Origin: Apoderus coryli
Taxonomy: Eukaryota; Arthropoda; Insecta; Coleoptera; Attelabidae
DNA: 64,000 bases
Direction: 5' to 3'
Assembly: GCA_911728435.2 (NCBI GenBank)
Contig: OU452199.1
Location: 21,338,860-21,402,859, forward strand
Below the pieces are notes generated by a model. That model saw only the letters and a list, made by a program, of their open reading frames with translations, did no database searches and had not been told where the DNA came from. How positions within the stretch are numbered: the first letter of the stretch is position 1; every line of letters begins with the position of its first letter. Below, piece by piece: positions 9,801 to 20,452 of this stretch. Both the position numbers and the translations under genes were made by a program.

Positions 9801-12800
9801 CTAGCTTACATTTTGCCTGTGTATCACACCTATTTTAAAAATGTTCCTCTTATGACGACTACCCGTGCTGCAATGAAGGCGCAATTCAGAGGATGAAATA
9901 ATTTATGATGGCTAAAAAATTGAAAATATATACTTGTATTCTATTCAATAAAGTTCTAGTTTAATGTACTTGTCATTTTTAAAAAAGTTAAGCGGAAAAG
10001 TGAACCACGGCATTAAAAATAAGAATTCTTATTAAATTAGATAGAATAAATAGTATTCAAATACATAATGTTGCTACTAGCGTTATAGAGACTATTAATG
10101 CACACGTTCCCACCTAATAAAATAATTGAATTGAATTTATTGTTGACAAATTACATCTCACCTTATCTCAAAACTATGTTGCATGGCCTTGGTCCACTTC
10201 AGCTTTGAACCCAATTATTAAAACATTTAAATAGTAGAAAGTCGCGGCGCGGTTCTAGGGTCACGAGACCAAATTGTGACATTTTTAAAAGATCCTTGGT
10301 TGGATCATGGTTACTCTTCGCTTTTTAATTGTGCTATTTTGTTCATTTTTGATGCAATGTGTTTGTCTTCTTACTTATATGATATGATAGTTGAATGTTT
10401 ATTGAATGTAATTACACTTTCAAATGGGCTTGGCCCGTAGATAAATAAATACTATTGGTAACCGTGCTTCGACTTTATATTGTTGGACTTGAAAGAACTA
10501 TTAATAACAGTTTGAAATTTTGCATATATATTCATTAGTTTACCTTAGGTTCGGGGATGACTCTTGGAAGATTAGCGGTGGTCGAATATGTGCTCAATAT
10601 TGATTTACAGTCCCATTTTTCTTTTTTAGTGACGGTAACATATTCGTATTCAGTATCTGATTCATCTCCAACATACGAATATTTATCTTTTATCCGTCTT
10701 TTGACGCTATCGGGAACTTCTTTAGAATCTAGTTGTTCAATTTTACGTGATTTTTCCCATTCATCGGCATATTTTAATAGCCTATCTGATGTCAGCGGTA
10801 TATCTCCTTGAATTTCTTCACATTCTAGGGCACCAATTTCACTCTCATCATATTGAGCGTACATCTACAACAATATCAAATTCAAGAACATCAATAAAAA
10901 AAGAAAACCACCTTGCTAAAAAATTCATGCATAATATTGCTCTACATCTCTAATAGTTGAGTACCTTTGTCTAAGTCTATGAAATTCTCTTAAATGTACC
11001 TTTTCAAATCGTTTATCAAGTAGCTGTAAATTTTCATTACGCCTAATAACTGAACAGGACACGGAATAATCAGTAAATCTTGATTTAGATTCTTCTTTAT
11101 TGAATGTGTGTTCTGTCTTTGGAAGTGATCGAACTTCGTCTTTATCTTCATCACTAAAATCTGAACCGAAATCATCATCCATTTCACATTCTTCTTGATC
11201 AGATGCCACACCTTGCGCCAGTTCCAAAAAGTTATCTTCTAGTTTATTTTCAGGATCAGAGTAGTCGAAGTCATCATCCATAGCTGTCACCAAATCGGGG
11301 TCTACATTAAGCTGAAGTCCTTCAAAATAAAATGAGAATTAGTTTATTTATTAAAACACATTCTTTCGAACACTAAGCACGCAACAGATATCGGTTTGGT
11401 CGACTTACGATTTCCCGTGTTGCTTGCTCCAGTATGCGACAGGATATTACAAGAAATTAGGTACATATTTTAAATCTCTCAAAGTTGCGAAATTTTATAA
11501 ACAACATGCTATGGCATATTGAGAAGCGTGTATGAACAGAATTACTATCTTATTTTCACATATGCTATATTTGCACAAAAAAAAACAACTCAAGACTCAT
11601 CATCAGCATTCACTCGCTAACGAGTATGAATTATTCCAACTCAGGGATGACATTCTGGATGACATTCTCCTTTGTTGGAATACGCCTGTGCGTGAGATTT
11701 GTTAACGTGGTAATGCTGCTGCATTTCAGCAATCACACGACCCCTGACAGAAACTGAAGTCCGACCCAATGGCATAATGTCTACAACGATTGGAGACTGT
11801 TGGTGAAGAGAAGTCATTCTCTCGCCTGACTGACTGAAGACTAGAGCCGAGCCTGCGCAACACAAACAAATTAAATAATAGTTTATTGCTCAAGCCCTGC
11901 ACATGCTGTGACCACGTCAGCATGTCATCCAAAAGCCTGACAAAAATCCCGCTAGTAACCAGAGTGTTCGCCGAGAATATAATGGTTTTAGTTTTATCGG
12001 TATTTAATTTTAAATTGTTGCTGGTGAAGCACACCCGGTCTCGATCCGTCACTGAATTCATTCTGTAATAATGCGACTTTCTCCGTAAATTAATAAATAA
12101 ATATATTATTATGACTGAGTATTTCTGCTTCGAATATAATTACTCATTAAGTATTCATATTTTAAAAGATGCTAAAAGATTGCTAACAATATGTGTAGGT
12201 ATTACCTGATATAGGTGCAGCTTTGCTCAACATCCCTTCAACGTCCTCTTTTTCTGAGGGAAACACCGATGCTGGTAGATTTAATGTTGCCTTTTTCTCC
12301 TTCATCTTTTTCAATTCTTCGTCCACATGATCCGGCCATTCCATGTAATTGTCTTTCGTGTCTTTGAGATGTTCCAGATAATCAGTTTCGTCATCATCAA
12401 AATTGATCCCATATTTCTGTTGATCTTCCAAACGTTTTTTCTTATCTTTATTTTCCCTTTTAAGAACTGGTACAAGCACCCTTTGTGGTGCAGTATCGTC
12501 TGCCACCAAAGGATCTTGTTGGCTTCTGTGAACCAAATGGAAGGTAACACCTTTAAGCTTCGGCTAGAATAAAAAAAAAAATAAATTAAATTATTATTCA
12601 TCTTCACGTAGGATTCTCAACTTTCCAATCAAAAAAATCTTAAAAATAATAATAACAGTCCACATATCAATATCCCAGATCCATATTTAGGACTGTATTT
12701 GTGTTTTATAACGTTTCCAGAAATCATCTAGACGATAAGGCCGATTTAGCCAACGTGTTTGTATAACAAACAAATCACAGGGAATAAGTTTTAGTCGTAA

Positions 12801-13283
12801 TTTTGGTCACAGATTTAGGATTTAGTGCATAATGCATAACAAAAGCGAGTGGTTTATTTATCCAACAACATATAAAAGTCATAAGAAAATTTGTTTTTAT
12901 GTGTTATTCTAACGAACTAATCTTTTCTTTTTATCGGTGTTTCATACCAAAATTGTTAAAAAAACGTGTCAATAAAATCATAAGAGTACTTTTTATAGCC
13001 TACAATGCAAAAAACAACAATCACGCGCGTAGATTTCCATTCGTCGTTAAAATAATAAAATAATTTGCTTTTTTTAACATAATTAAATCAAAATATACAG
13101 TTTCCATTAACCTTTTCTTACATAATGTATCTGTTGAGAAAACTGAATACCTAGGTACCTACAGACATACAGACATCATTTAGAAAACAAAAAATTAGTA
13201 ATATGGTTTAAGAGTTGATTCTTTTAAATATAAAAATAAGCTCCGCATTGATATTCGTAATTTGCAAATCTCAAACTTACCAT
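6829..13283 (-). CDS. LTV1: LTV1 homolog, ribosome biogenesis factor (5 exons)
   Basis: LTV1 acts in maturation and export of the pre-40S ribosomal subunit. Exons in transcript order are: 13283-13281 (only the ATG, donor GT 13280-13279), 12563-12206, 11319-11000, 10864-10544 and 7194-6829 (stop). All junction phases agree, giving a 455-residue protein, close to the ~475 of the human protein. Diagnostic segments are the N-terminus MPKLKGVTFHLVHRSQQDPL and DDTAPQRVLVP, then KYGINFDDDETDYLEHL, LVTAMDDDFDYSDPENKLED, LLDKRFEKMYAQYDESEIGA (across the exon 3/4 junction), and the basic tail SERKKALKDYRKQRRIEKKA. The acidic DDDFGSDFSDEDKDE stretch is also typical. Introns 4 (3.35 kb), 2 and 1 carry transposon debris, but every exon is open and splice sites are canonical, so the gene is probably functional. 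Codon choice is AT-biased like the surroundings. Confidence 0.95.
7255..7505 (-). pseudogene. LINE RNase H C-terminal tail in LTV1 intron 4
   Basis: The minus strand reads EHVLCECMALFCKRLKHLGG then VTLTPDEARNLAPREIINF and IKSVGQLGNS, then a stop. This is the zinc-knuckle-like end of R1/I-type LINE proteins that carry RNase H (compare HVLCECPAL). Short CTAGGCTAG-like sequences flank it at about 7247 and 7507, possibly a target duplication. Confidence 0.55.
8975..9417. mobile_element. inverted-repeat element with hammerhead-like motif
   Basis: The left arm (8975-9062) and right arm (about 9318-9417) are inverted copies. Both end outward in AGAAATGGGCTTGTTTAACG (as read inward), and both carry CGACGAAACGGCCGTCTGG next to the middle. 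The centre (9063-9300) contains GTTTGGCGACATCTAG and a direct second copy of the arm beginning. The same sequences recur at 42.69-43.12 kb and partly at 28.44-28.70 and 54.94-55.1 kb. The arrangement is like Penelope-type terminal structures. It has no coding capacity and interrupts the decayed repeat ORF at 7790-9930. Confidence 0.65.
9038..9079 (-). ncRNA. hammerhead-ribozyme-like motif (type I, minimal stem III)
   Basis: On the minus strand: core CTGATGA (9074-9068), stem II GTCG/CGAC (9067-9064 with 9058-9055) and loop TGGAT, then GAAA (9054-9051). This is followed by C-GGCC-GTC (9050-9043), where A-C pairs with G-U to close a two-base-pair stem III, and GTC is the expected cleavage triplet. 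Stem I would pair CAACA with TGGTA (9079-9075 with 9042-9038), imperfectly. All invariant core bases are present. Activity is not shown; the imperfect stem I could make this copy weak. Confidence 0.6.
9931..10530. other. LTV1 intron 4, unassigned sequence
   Basis: The stretch has AT-rich flanks and a more mixed-composition middle (10140-10450). It ends in TAGATAAATAAATAC, which looks like a retroelement 3' end, but no protein similarity is legible. Nothing else is recognised. Confidence 0.25.
11640..12070 (-). pseudogene. LINE reverse transcriptase fragment in LTV1 intron 2
   Basis: The minus strand reads FTSNNLKLNTDKTKTIIFSA then FVRLLDDMLTWSQHVQGLSN and KLLFNLFVLRRL. This is the NxLxLNxxKT...LGxxLDxxLxWxxHI block following the YADD motif in jockey/CR1-type elements. 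The frame is lost after about 11880. It lies between LTV1 exons 2 and 3. Confidence 0.7.
12564..13280 (-). other. LTV1 intron 1
   Basis: A 717 bp intron separates the ATG-only first exon from exon 2. It is AT-rich, and no transposon protein, RNA gene or repeat is recognised in it. Confidence 0.7.
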
Positions 13284-13679
13284 TATATTGTTCTTAATAA
13301 GTTATAGTTTCTTAATTTTTAGTCAGTTACATAAACAAAAAATACAATTTATAACACAAAACAACAAATCACAAATGAGTGCAACTGCAACCTACATGTG
13401 TGGATGTGTCATGCTTGGGCTTATAGGTTATTCTTCTTCTTCTTCGTTCGTCAATGGCCTTCACCATTGGTATTTAGCCAATTTCCCGTGTGATATTTGT
13501 TTCTGGACGCCCATTAAAGGGCTGCTGCCTACATCCATAGTTTAATAATTTAAAGACAATGGTTTAATGTTCGTCAAAGTTTTAATATGTGAATGAGGAA
13601 CATTAAATTTTAAATTGAATACAGAGATAGTAGTAGATGTATTACGTAAATCCTAAGTTTCAATCAAGTAGGAAGAGTT

Positions 13680-14390
13680 GAAGATTCATAAAGAAGACAG
13701 AAATTTCTGTAACAAAAGACTCACACAGTTATTTAGGCGCAAAAAGTTAATAAGTGTTTTAAGTGATTCATAGTTTAAGTCTTTCAATAGAGTTTGTTCC
13801 GAGATAGGTGCTTTAGCTTCAGCCTTTATGATGAGCTCAGAATATAGGTTTGGGCGATTATTAGGGAATTCAAAGTGAATATGTGTTAGACTCCCTATTT
13901 GCCCACATTGGCAGAAAGAATTGTCTCGGACCTTGATTTTGTCAAGATGCTCCGGATATGTACTATGACCCGTGCGCAATCGGATAATGGTTGTGAGAGG
14001 TCTCCGATCTATAAACGGAAATTTGCAAAACTAGGGTGTGTTAGGGAAGATCTCTTGAATACGAGAGTACCAGACTCCCTTGGTTGTAGATATATTTTTC
14101 CATTGTCCTTTCCATTGATTTTTCAATGAGGATTTAAGATATGGCAGGAAATCTGATTTATCCAATCTAAGCGGAAGGGAATTCGTAAACCACGACCAAC
14201 ATTGGCAAGCCTGTCCGCCATCATATTGCCTTCAATATTAGAGTGATCAGGAATCCAACACAATTTTATATCCATATCATTTTGAGCTCCTTCAATTAAA
14301 AGTTGCTTTGTAAGGAATACTATGTGCTGGAGTTTTGGTTTTGAGTTATTTATATGTTTTTCCATGCATGTCATAGTCATAGAATAATCT
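13680..14390 (-). pseudogene. LINE RNase H domain fragment
   Basis: The minus strand has LQHIVFLTKQLLIEGAQ and IKLCWIPDHSNIEGNMMADR then LANVGRG (about 14330-14180). These are the RNase H motif xCWIPSHxxIxGNxxAD of I/R1-type LINEs. After a frame change comes MRTGHSTYPEHLDKIKVRDN and SFCQCGQIGSLTHIHFEFP (13979-13860), the RTGH...CxCG...H tail. Frameshifts make it nonfunctional. Its 5' side abuts the MITE at 14398. Confidence 0.7.
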
Positions 14391-14397
14391 ATATCTG

Positions 14398-14907
14398 TAG
14401 GGATGAACGATACTTTGATACCTTGAGAGTATCGATACTTTTGCTGCAGTATCGAATATTTTTGGTATCGATCTTTTAGTACGATTCCAAGTTGCTATCG
14501 ATACTTTCGTAGCAGTATCGGTATCGAAAGTAATTAACGCAAATTATACTGTCACCGCCATTTCTTAATTATATGACAATTTTGTTTTTAATTTCATATA
14601 CCACACCATACATCATACATTGATTATAAATTATTATACGTTGTAGAAAAGATATTTTATTTATGTGCTTATTTTATCAGTGTTTTAGAATTTTATTTAT
14701 CACTTTATGTTCACAGAACATACTTCATAGATCTGCTATGTTATGTAACACAAAATATAATATACATTCAGCAGTTTAATTGTTAAAACTGTTGTTTACA
14801 CTTTCGATACCGATACCTAAGAGTATCGCTACTTTTTAGACAAATATCGGTAGGCATACTTGGCAAAAAGTATCGGAATCGATATTTTTATTATTTTTGC
14901 ATCCCTA
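14398..14907. mobile_element. hAT-type MITE with 8 bp target duplication
   Basis: The element runs from TAGGGATG (14398) to CATCCCTA (14907). It is flanked by TATATCTG (14390-14397) and TATATATG (14908-14915), an 8 bp duplication with one mismatch, the size made by hAT transposases. Subterminal regions hold many copies of TATCGATA/GTATCGA-like motifs in both orientations (14411-14545 and 14800-14890), probable transposase binding repeats. It is about 510 bp with no ORF. It sits at the edge of the RNase H LINE fragment. Confidence 0.75.
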
Positions 14908-14915
14908 TATATATG

Positions 14916-15658
14916 ATCCATGTTTCGATAACATTGGTTATGTCGTTATGTTATGTCATACTAGTGATGGGATCACTCGACACTCGAGTGACAACCGATC
15001 ATTGGAATATTGAAAGAACTTGAACAATTTTGTTACAAGTGAAAGGTTATAGGTTATTTATTTTTATTGGCCACTGCATCTTATGCAATTCAACCATCAT
15101 CCAGTTAATTTATTATTTTACTCGGGTGAGCAGCTACCAACATGCAACGGGCCCGAAGTTCGAACCCATACATACCGGGACATAATTATATTTTGAATTG
15201 AATCACCTCAATTTAAGTAAAATTAAGTAATAAATAATATGTAGGTAATAGCATTGTCTTTGACAATGGTAGTAGTTTCTTTGTGATTTACTTTGAAAAT
15301 ATTGTTTTGACAAACTTACACTAACAATAAAATTTATTATACACCAATATTTATAAATATGAATTTTAACTCAGTCGGAAAAAAATAATCAATTATTTTT
15401 TATATCAATCTTGAAGAAATGCGTCAGCGCGATTCGCGTTTAGAAATTCCAAATTACTGGAACGTATCTGAATCGAAGCATAGCGCCAAGACCATTGAGG
15501 TCGGAGGAGACGCTATACGTTATCAAAAGCGGGTGCAGGTAGGCCATATTGGTATGCCAGCTCTGTCATTTGACATGCTTTCATGATGATAGTGTTATTT
15601 AAGAGTATTTTACAAGTTTTTCGTTGTTTTTTGAATGGTTATTTAACAATATACTATA
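14916..15658. other. unassigned AT-rich sequence before the THAP relic exon
   Basis: Nothing coding is seen. Positions 15483-15562 resemble the reverse complement of about 16080-16195 (shared CCATTGAG, AGGAG, CGCTATA, CGGGTGCA). This diverged inverted pair brackets the THAP exon at 15659 and could be promoter-proximal repeats or old terminal repeats. Confidence 0.3.
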
Positions 15659-15735
15659 ATGGTGTCCTGGGCTGTGCGTAGTTGCAGTAGTAGAAGTGAA
15701 ATCGACAAGAAAATATCAGGAATAACGTTTCATAG
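15659..15735 (+). pseudogene. first exon of a THAP-domain gene relic
   Basis: ATG in good context opens MVSWAVRSCSSRSEID, then KKISGITFHR, and a donor GTATGT at 15736. This is the start of a THAP domain (normally MVxCxxxxC...GISFHRFP). The first zinc-ligand Cys is Trp here (TGG at residue 4); the second Cys is kept. The exon ends in phase 2 (AG). The exon at 28886 begins with G, completing AGG (Arg), then TTT CCC, which gives the expected FHRFP. The two therefore look like exons of one gene 13 kb apart. The Cys-to-Trp change and a later frameshift argue for a relic. Confidence 0.55.
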
Positions 15736-16199
15736 GTATGTATTAAATATTGTAAACATTGTACATGGACGTATTCAGGGTTTATATGTAGGCGACTAAA
15801 TACGTTAATACCAGGATGTATTATTTAAGTAAAAATTAAGTAGATAAGACACTTCGCAAACGGCAACATTTAAATAAAATTATTTTGTTTAAGGGGTATT
15901 AATATATAATTTATAAAGTACGTCTTTTATGCCTGTATTTTGGTATCAAATATCAATAATTACCTATATTTCAAGTGTTTTGTACACTGCTGAACATTTC
16001 AAATTAAAGTATAAACCCAAGCTGCGAATTAAAAAACAAAAACGTTAACAAAAATAGCCAATGCGGCTCTGGAGAATCCGCCATATTGGTATGCGATTAC
16101 GCCCCACCCAATGCACCCGTTTGTGTACAATGTAAAATAATGCTTATAGCGGCTCCTTATATCTCAATGGCCAAGACCGAGCATGCAAGTGCTACTGTT

Positions 16200-18069
16200 T
16201 CAAGTGATAAGCCGGTTTTGAAATCAGTGAGTATTCGGTTATTAAAATAAATCGGTTATTCCCAACAGTAGTCTTTACCTTGTCCGTCACTCAGTTGAAC
16301 TTATATGAGATATTCTACAAAAGATGAAAGTTGGCCAACTCTTCCGTTCCAGTCCGTTTCACTCATCGATGTATTAACTCTAATACATCTATGGTTTCAC
16401 TTACGTTACGTCATGCGTGTTCAATATTTATTGGTCACCCTGTATGTTTAGTTTAATTGTTTATGTTATTAATTTTTAATTGTAAAAAAAAATATAGTTA
16501 TCCAATGTCATTATAAAAAAAAATTAGATAAAAAAAATAAATAAAGTTTTCAAGTTGACTTTCTATAAAAAAGTTATCAAATTATTCAAGAAAATTAATT
16601 GAAAGCTCGATTGAAAATCAATAGTAATAAAACGGTCATTCGAGCCAGAATTTGTAAATAATCTTATTACAGGTAAATCTGAATAAGTTACAATGCGTTT
16701 ACGTTAATTTATAAACAAGGGTACATACATTGTATAGTTGATCTTTTTGCAGTGCGTCTACGTTTACAGTCCGTCAAACTATAAATCCAGCTTTAAGCTA
16801 AACCACAAGGACCATGAAAAACTCAACAAAACTTGAAACATTTTCATAAAAATTACATAAAATTGAATATTAATGTTTGAAATGAAACTCCACAAAATGA
16901 ATTTAATAAAATTATGTTTTATTAATATAATCTATAATTGTTTAATTTTAAACGAAAAATGCACATTGAAAACTAGTACCTAGGCATTATTCGTCAAAAT
17001 TTTTATACAACCTTTTTCTTATTATTAGATTGCCTCCAGTCCTTCAGTTCTTTTTCCCGTTACATATCTATAGCTCTCATTTATTTCCGTTTCTGCGCAA
17101 CGTCGAATTTAAAAAATTTGAAATTTATTGGAATTCAACAACATTTTAGTATTTCTATTACTGTATTCTATTCTATTTTGATTTTACTTAATATCTCGAT
17201 ATTTTTAATAATATTACAAGTGGGAACATTGTGGTTGCATAGTTGGTGTTCCAAGTTTTAATTTTCATAGTCGACTAGATTAATGTTTCCGCGTCCTTTT
17301 TTTTTTAATGTGACAGATTCGTTGCTTTAATGTTCGTCGAAACTTATTTGGTTTAAATTAAGTTTTTAAGGTAATGAAGAGTTGGAAAACCAGTCTGTGG
17401 GTAATAATTTCTGATTTTCGATCTGCTTTGAGTAGGATTCAGTTCACCACCAAGAATGCGTAAGTAATTTTCCTTCCATATATTTGGTATTTTAGCTACT
17501 TACCTAATTTTTACAAATCCTATCTACATAATATAGGTCTTATAGTGAACATCAATAATTCCAACCAAATATAAGATCCCTTTAATTAGTAACATACTAT
17601 CGACTAACAACTTGGTTGAAGGAAATCCTCAACCGCTGAGGTATAATTGTAGGTATATTATTTTAATCAACTATATAAAAACACTAAAGATGTTATATTG
17701 TTTTAGAGCGTTTTGTTCAATGTATGGAATGTGTATACTTCGTTTTAATTTGTGACAATTTGGAGTACCCATTTCCTTGCTTATTCTGGTTCTGGTTGCG
17801 GCTGCTACAGTTTGCAGATTGAAGTGAATTTGTATGATGCAATTCTTGCATGGGCGTGTAATGCTTATTTTTATAGTTAGACAGCACCTTGAGCTAAAAT
17901 TGGTAGTAGCGCTATCAGCAAGTACAAAGTATTCATTTTCGTTATTTTGATTTTAAGATATTATATGAATAGGAGAATTTCAGGTAAGCAGAATAATTAT
18001 TAATGTTCATAGGTACATATATATTGGAATTTAGCCTAATTCTTAATTCTAACTAATAAGAAAATTAAG
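16200..18069. other. unassigned AT-rich sequence
   Basis: I see no ORF of note, RNA gene or clear repeat. A CACCCTGTA transposon-end-like sequence occurs at about 16437-16445. If the THAP relic is one gene, this is its first intron. Confidence 0.3.
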
Positions 18070-18300
18070 TAAGAAAAATAGGGCCGGGAGATGCCCACAT
18101 GTGCAAGCGCGCATCGACGTGATTAAGATATCGCAGTATCTAGTCACGTGGATGGTGGTTGGATGGGTGGACGGTGGTCCCGGTTGAGTCGCGGTAGACT
18201 TGCCTATGCCAAGTAGTTATTGACTATATAGTCGTGGGTGCTGGCATCTGGCAGTCGATGACCGTGGTTCGGATTCCACGCTAAACTGTAGGTCCAAGAA
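18070..18300 (+). repeat. GC-richer segment with tRNA-promoter-like B box (possible SINE)
   Basis: The stretch is much richer in G+C than its surroundings. It contains GTGGTTCGGATTCCACGC at about 18264-18281, close to a tRNA T-arm/B box (GGTTCGANTCC) with pairing flanks. No convincing complete tRNA cloverleaf or A box was found, so a tRNA-related SINE fragment is only a possibility. Confidence 0.25.
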
Positions 18301-18439
18301 TTACAAAGATGGCTGTATTACCTAAGTGTAGAGGCCAAAATAGAAAAAAGGAAGGAAGGAAGAAAAATACATGCACGCAGTATAGGCATATTTTTCTTAT
18401 TTTTTCTTATTTATTATTCTTGAACCTTGATCTTCAATT

Positions 18440-19870
18440 TCTTTTATTTTTCTTTAATTGGGATGAGGTTCACAATTTTACACAATTTTTTTTTTAAACT
18501 ATTTCTTTAATGGTTTCATGTCATCTTTTTTTTTCCAACCTTTCGGCTAGACTCAGCTTGTCTTTTTCAAGAAATTCTGAAATTATTTAGTTTACAATCA
18601 GTAACATAAAACACTTATAAAATACAACAATAAATGTAATTTTTTATGCACAAAAATTTTTTTGTTCCTTTTTCTTTTTTTATTCTTACATTTTCGTTTC
18701 AAGAACGTATACACGACCTGACAATAAATTTTTGGTAGGATATGAAACAAAATTTAAACGGCAAAACTACTGTGATAAAATGATTAAATTTTTTTTGTTG
18801 ATACATAGAAAACGAGGGGTGTTCAGCAATTTTTGTTATTTTTTTTTGTGAGAATAGTTTTATATGATGTTATCACAGATCTAGAAATTTTCTAGATCTG
18901 TGGATGTTATTATAGATACTATGTTCATTCTTTTTTATGTGAATCATCCACAGATCTACAAAAGTAGTTTCTTAGTTAGTTTCTAGATCTGTGGAATCAT
19001 CTCCCTCTTTTTGTTATTGGCTTCCTTTACTAAAATTGAAGTAGCCTCAAAATCAAATTCATGGTTATAAGACGCAATGTGTTTTTTGAGAGCCGTTTTA
19101 CCGGTGTTGCGATTCCTATGATTTGCAAGACGCTTCTCGAGATATTGTTATGTTTGGCCAATGGATACTCCTTCGCAACCCTTACAAGGTATTTCATACA
19201 CAACATGGGTATTTTTAATTTTTGGAGTTTTAGATTTTAGTTTACTGTATACTTTTGATTTTAGAGTATTATTATTTTTGTGGCAGACAGTGATGTTATG
19301 TTTTTTTAATTTATTTTTTAAACTTTCTGATAATCCTTTAACGTAAGGAAGCGACACATAATTATTATTATTGTTTGCAAATAGATTGCTATGGGGACTT
19401 TCGTTGTAGAATTTGTGAATTCTTTTTTTGTAAATTTTTTGTATTAAATTTTGGGGATAAGAATTTTTTATAAGTGCATTTTTTGCTTTAGTAATGGTCT
19501 CTTCTCGATATTCGGGATCTGTTAACTTGATTGCTCTGTCAGCAAGTCCAATAATAACACTTTTCTTATGGCTAAACGAATGGCAAGAGTTATAGTTTAC
19601 ATATCTTTGAGACCAAGTCGGTTTGGTGTACCACATCGTTCGAATTTTATTATTTGTTCTAATAAGAGTGGTATCGAGAAAATTTATTTGGTTGTTGTTT
19701 TCAACTTCTATTTGTGAATTGCAATTTTGGATGATAGGAGTTGAATACGTTTTGTGTGTTATTGATGTCTTGCTCGGGGATCAAAGCAATACAATCATCC
19801 ACGTATCTGTAAAAGAACACCGGCCTGGAGTGTAAAATTGTGAACCTCATACCAATAAAAGAAAAATAAA
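18440..19870 (-). mobile_element. Penelope-like element with RT and GIY-YIG-like domains, decayed
   Basis: On the minus strand the reverse transcriptase fragment FFYRYVDDCIALIPEQDINN (about 19830-19770) holds the catalytic YVDD. After a frameshift near 19700 comes NNQINFLDTTLIRTNNKIRT, then MWYTKPTWSQRYVNY, and the linker to NTHVVYEIPCKGCEGVSIGQ. After one in-frame stop at about 19145 comes QYLEKRLANHRNRNTGKTAL. That last part is the GIY-YIG endonuclease region of Penelope-like elements, with the usual YIG Tyr replaced by Ser. The 3' terminal sequence (18440-18490 read on the minus strand) recurs inverted at 19836-19870, the head-to-head terminal arrangement seen in this class. It is 5' truncated within RT. 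Confidence 0.75.
18874..18994. repeat. two near-perfect hairpins sharing the same arm sequence
   Basis: 18874-18903 is a perfect palindrome with arms CACAGATCTAGAAA. 18948-18994 has arms CCACAGATCTA and TAGATCTGTGG around a 25-base loop. Both lie in the 3' noncoding part of the Penelope-like element. Hairpin-forming RNA there could act in processing or priming, but that is inference. Confidence 0.6.
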
Positions 19871-20034
19871 AGGAAAGGGAAAGGGAAAGTATAGGCATAG
19901 AATAATAACTATATTATTTAAAACTGTTGTATAGGAGCTTATTTATACGAGTATTAGGTATATTAAAATAACCATTTTTTAAATATTGTAAATAAGTTTT
20001 CTTTATTTATTATTCTTGAACCCTTGATCTTCGA

Positions 20035-20452
20035 ATTCCTTTTATTTTGTTTGTCTTGTGTCTTGTGTGAACACAAACATACACAAATAATTTTTGGAAC
20101 TATTTTTTTCATAATAGTTTCATGTACGGTTTTTTTTCACGTTTGGACAAGACTTAGCTTGTCTTTTTCAAGAATTTCTTTTTCAATTCACGAACATTTA
20201 CATTTTCCTTTCTTTCCTTAGTTTGGTTTATGCAAGTATAAGCGAAACTTGGTTCTACATGCTGACTAGAAATTTGATAGGATATCCTATACCTATCTAT
20301 CCTAAATTCTTGAAAAAGACAAGCTAAGTCTTGTCGAAACGTTGAAAAAACTATTTAATAATATTTAATTTTTTTAATAAAAAATAGTTCCAAAACATTT
20401 TTGTGTATGTTTGTGAACCTCAGCCCAAGACAAGCAAAATAAAAGAATATAA
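20035..20452. mobile_element. inverted-repeat (palindromic) Penelope-derived mini-element
   Basis: The left arm 20035-20200 and right arm about 20290-20452 are inverted copies. Outer ends read CTTTTATTTTG and share ACAAACATACACAAA. Inner ends carry GACAAGCTAAGTCTTGTC (or its complement) next to GAAACGTT. The same inner motif, more diverged, lies at 18540-18580 in the Penelope-like element. The hairpin plus GAAAC is reminiscent of a hammerhead, but the core reads TTGAAAA rather than CTGANGA, so it is degenerate. No ORF. Confidence 0.6.

Larger units (their letters stand above)
7790..9930 (+). pseudogene. decayed copy of an abundant insect repeat ORF (function unknown)
   Basis: Fragments in several frames are collinear with a large insect repeat protein family that I recognise by pattern but cannot name. 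In order: ADELKRFFEYSHFSKQYISS (about 8090), VIAHIQSFPSS (8385), RKYLNLDLNIRKLYHLYVDK (8470), VSGSQDVASCVLKHKKRFI (8710), YGHSFLPNN (8880), then after an insertion RFDISRNAKRKMPRFQRSSK (9445) and DLLAYILPVYHTYFKNV (9795-9850). Stops, frameshifts and a direct duplication (AAAAGACAACGATCATAG, at about 8435 and 8455) show it is dead. An inverted-repeat element at 8975-9417 is inserted into it. All of this lies inside LTV1 intron 4. Confidence 0.55.

Noticed and set aside
13376..13545. Small plus-strand ORF starting MSATATYMCGCVMLGLIG about 95 bp from the LTV1 start, possibly a divergent first exon
   Set aside because: After GLIG it runs into a TTCTTCTTC stretch and repeat-like sequence. A GGTTATT donor is possible, but no second exon or family was found.
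18264..18281. A tRNA gene around the GGTTCGGATTCC B-box-like sequence
   Set aside because: No acceptor, D or anticodon arm could be paired by eye at the right distances; at most a SINE remnant.
20140..20345. GACAAGCTAAGTCTTGTC-GAAACGTT as a further working hammerhead
   Set aside because: Hairpin and GAAAC are there, but the core reads TTGAAAA instead of CTGANGA, with two essential positions wrong. It is kept only as a degenerate relative.
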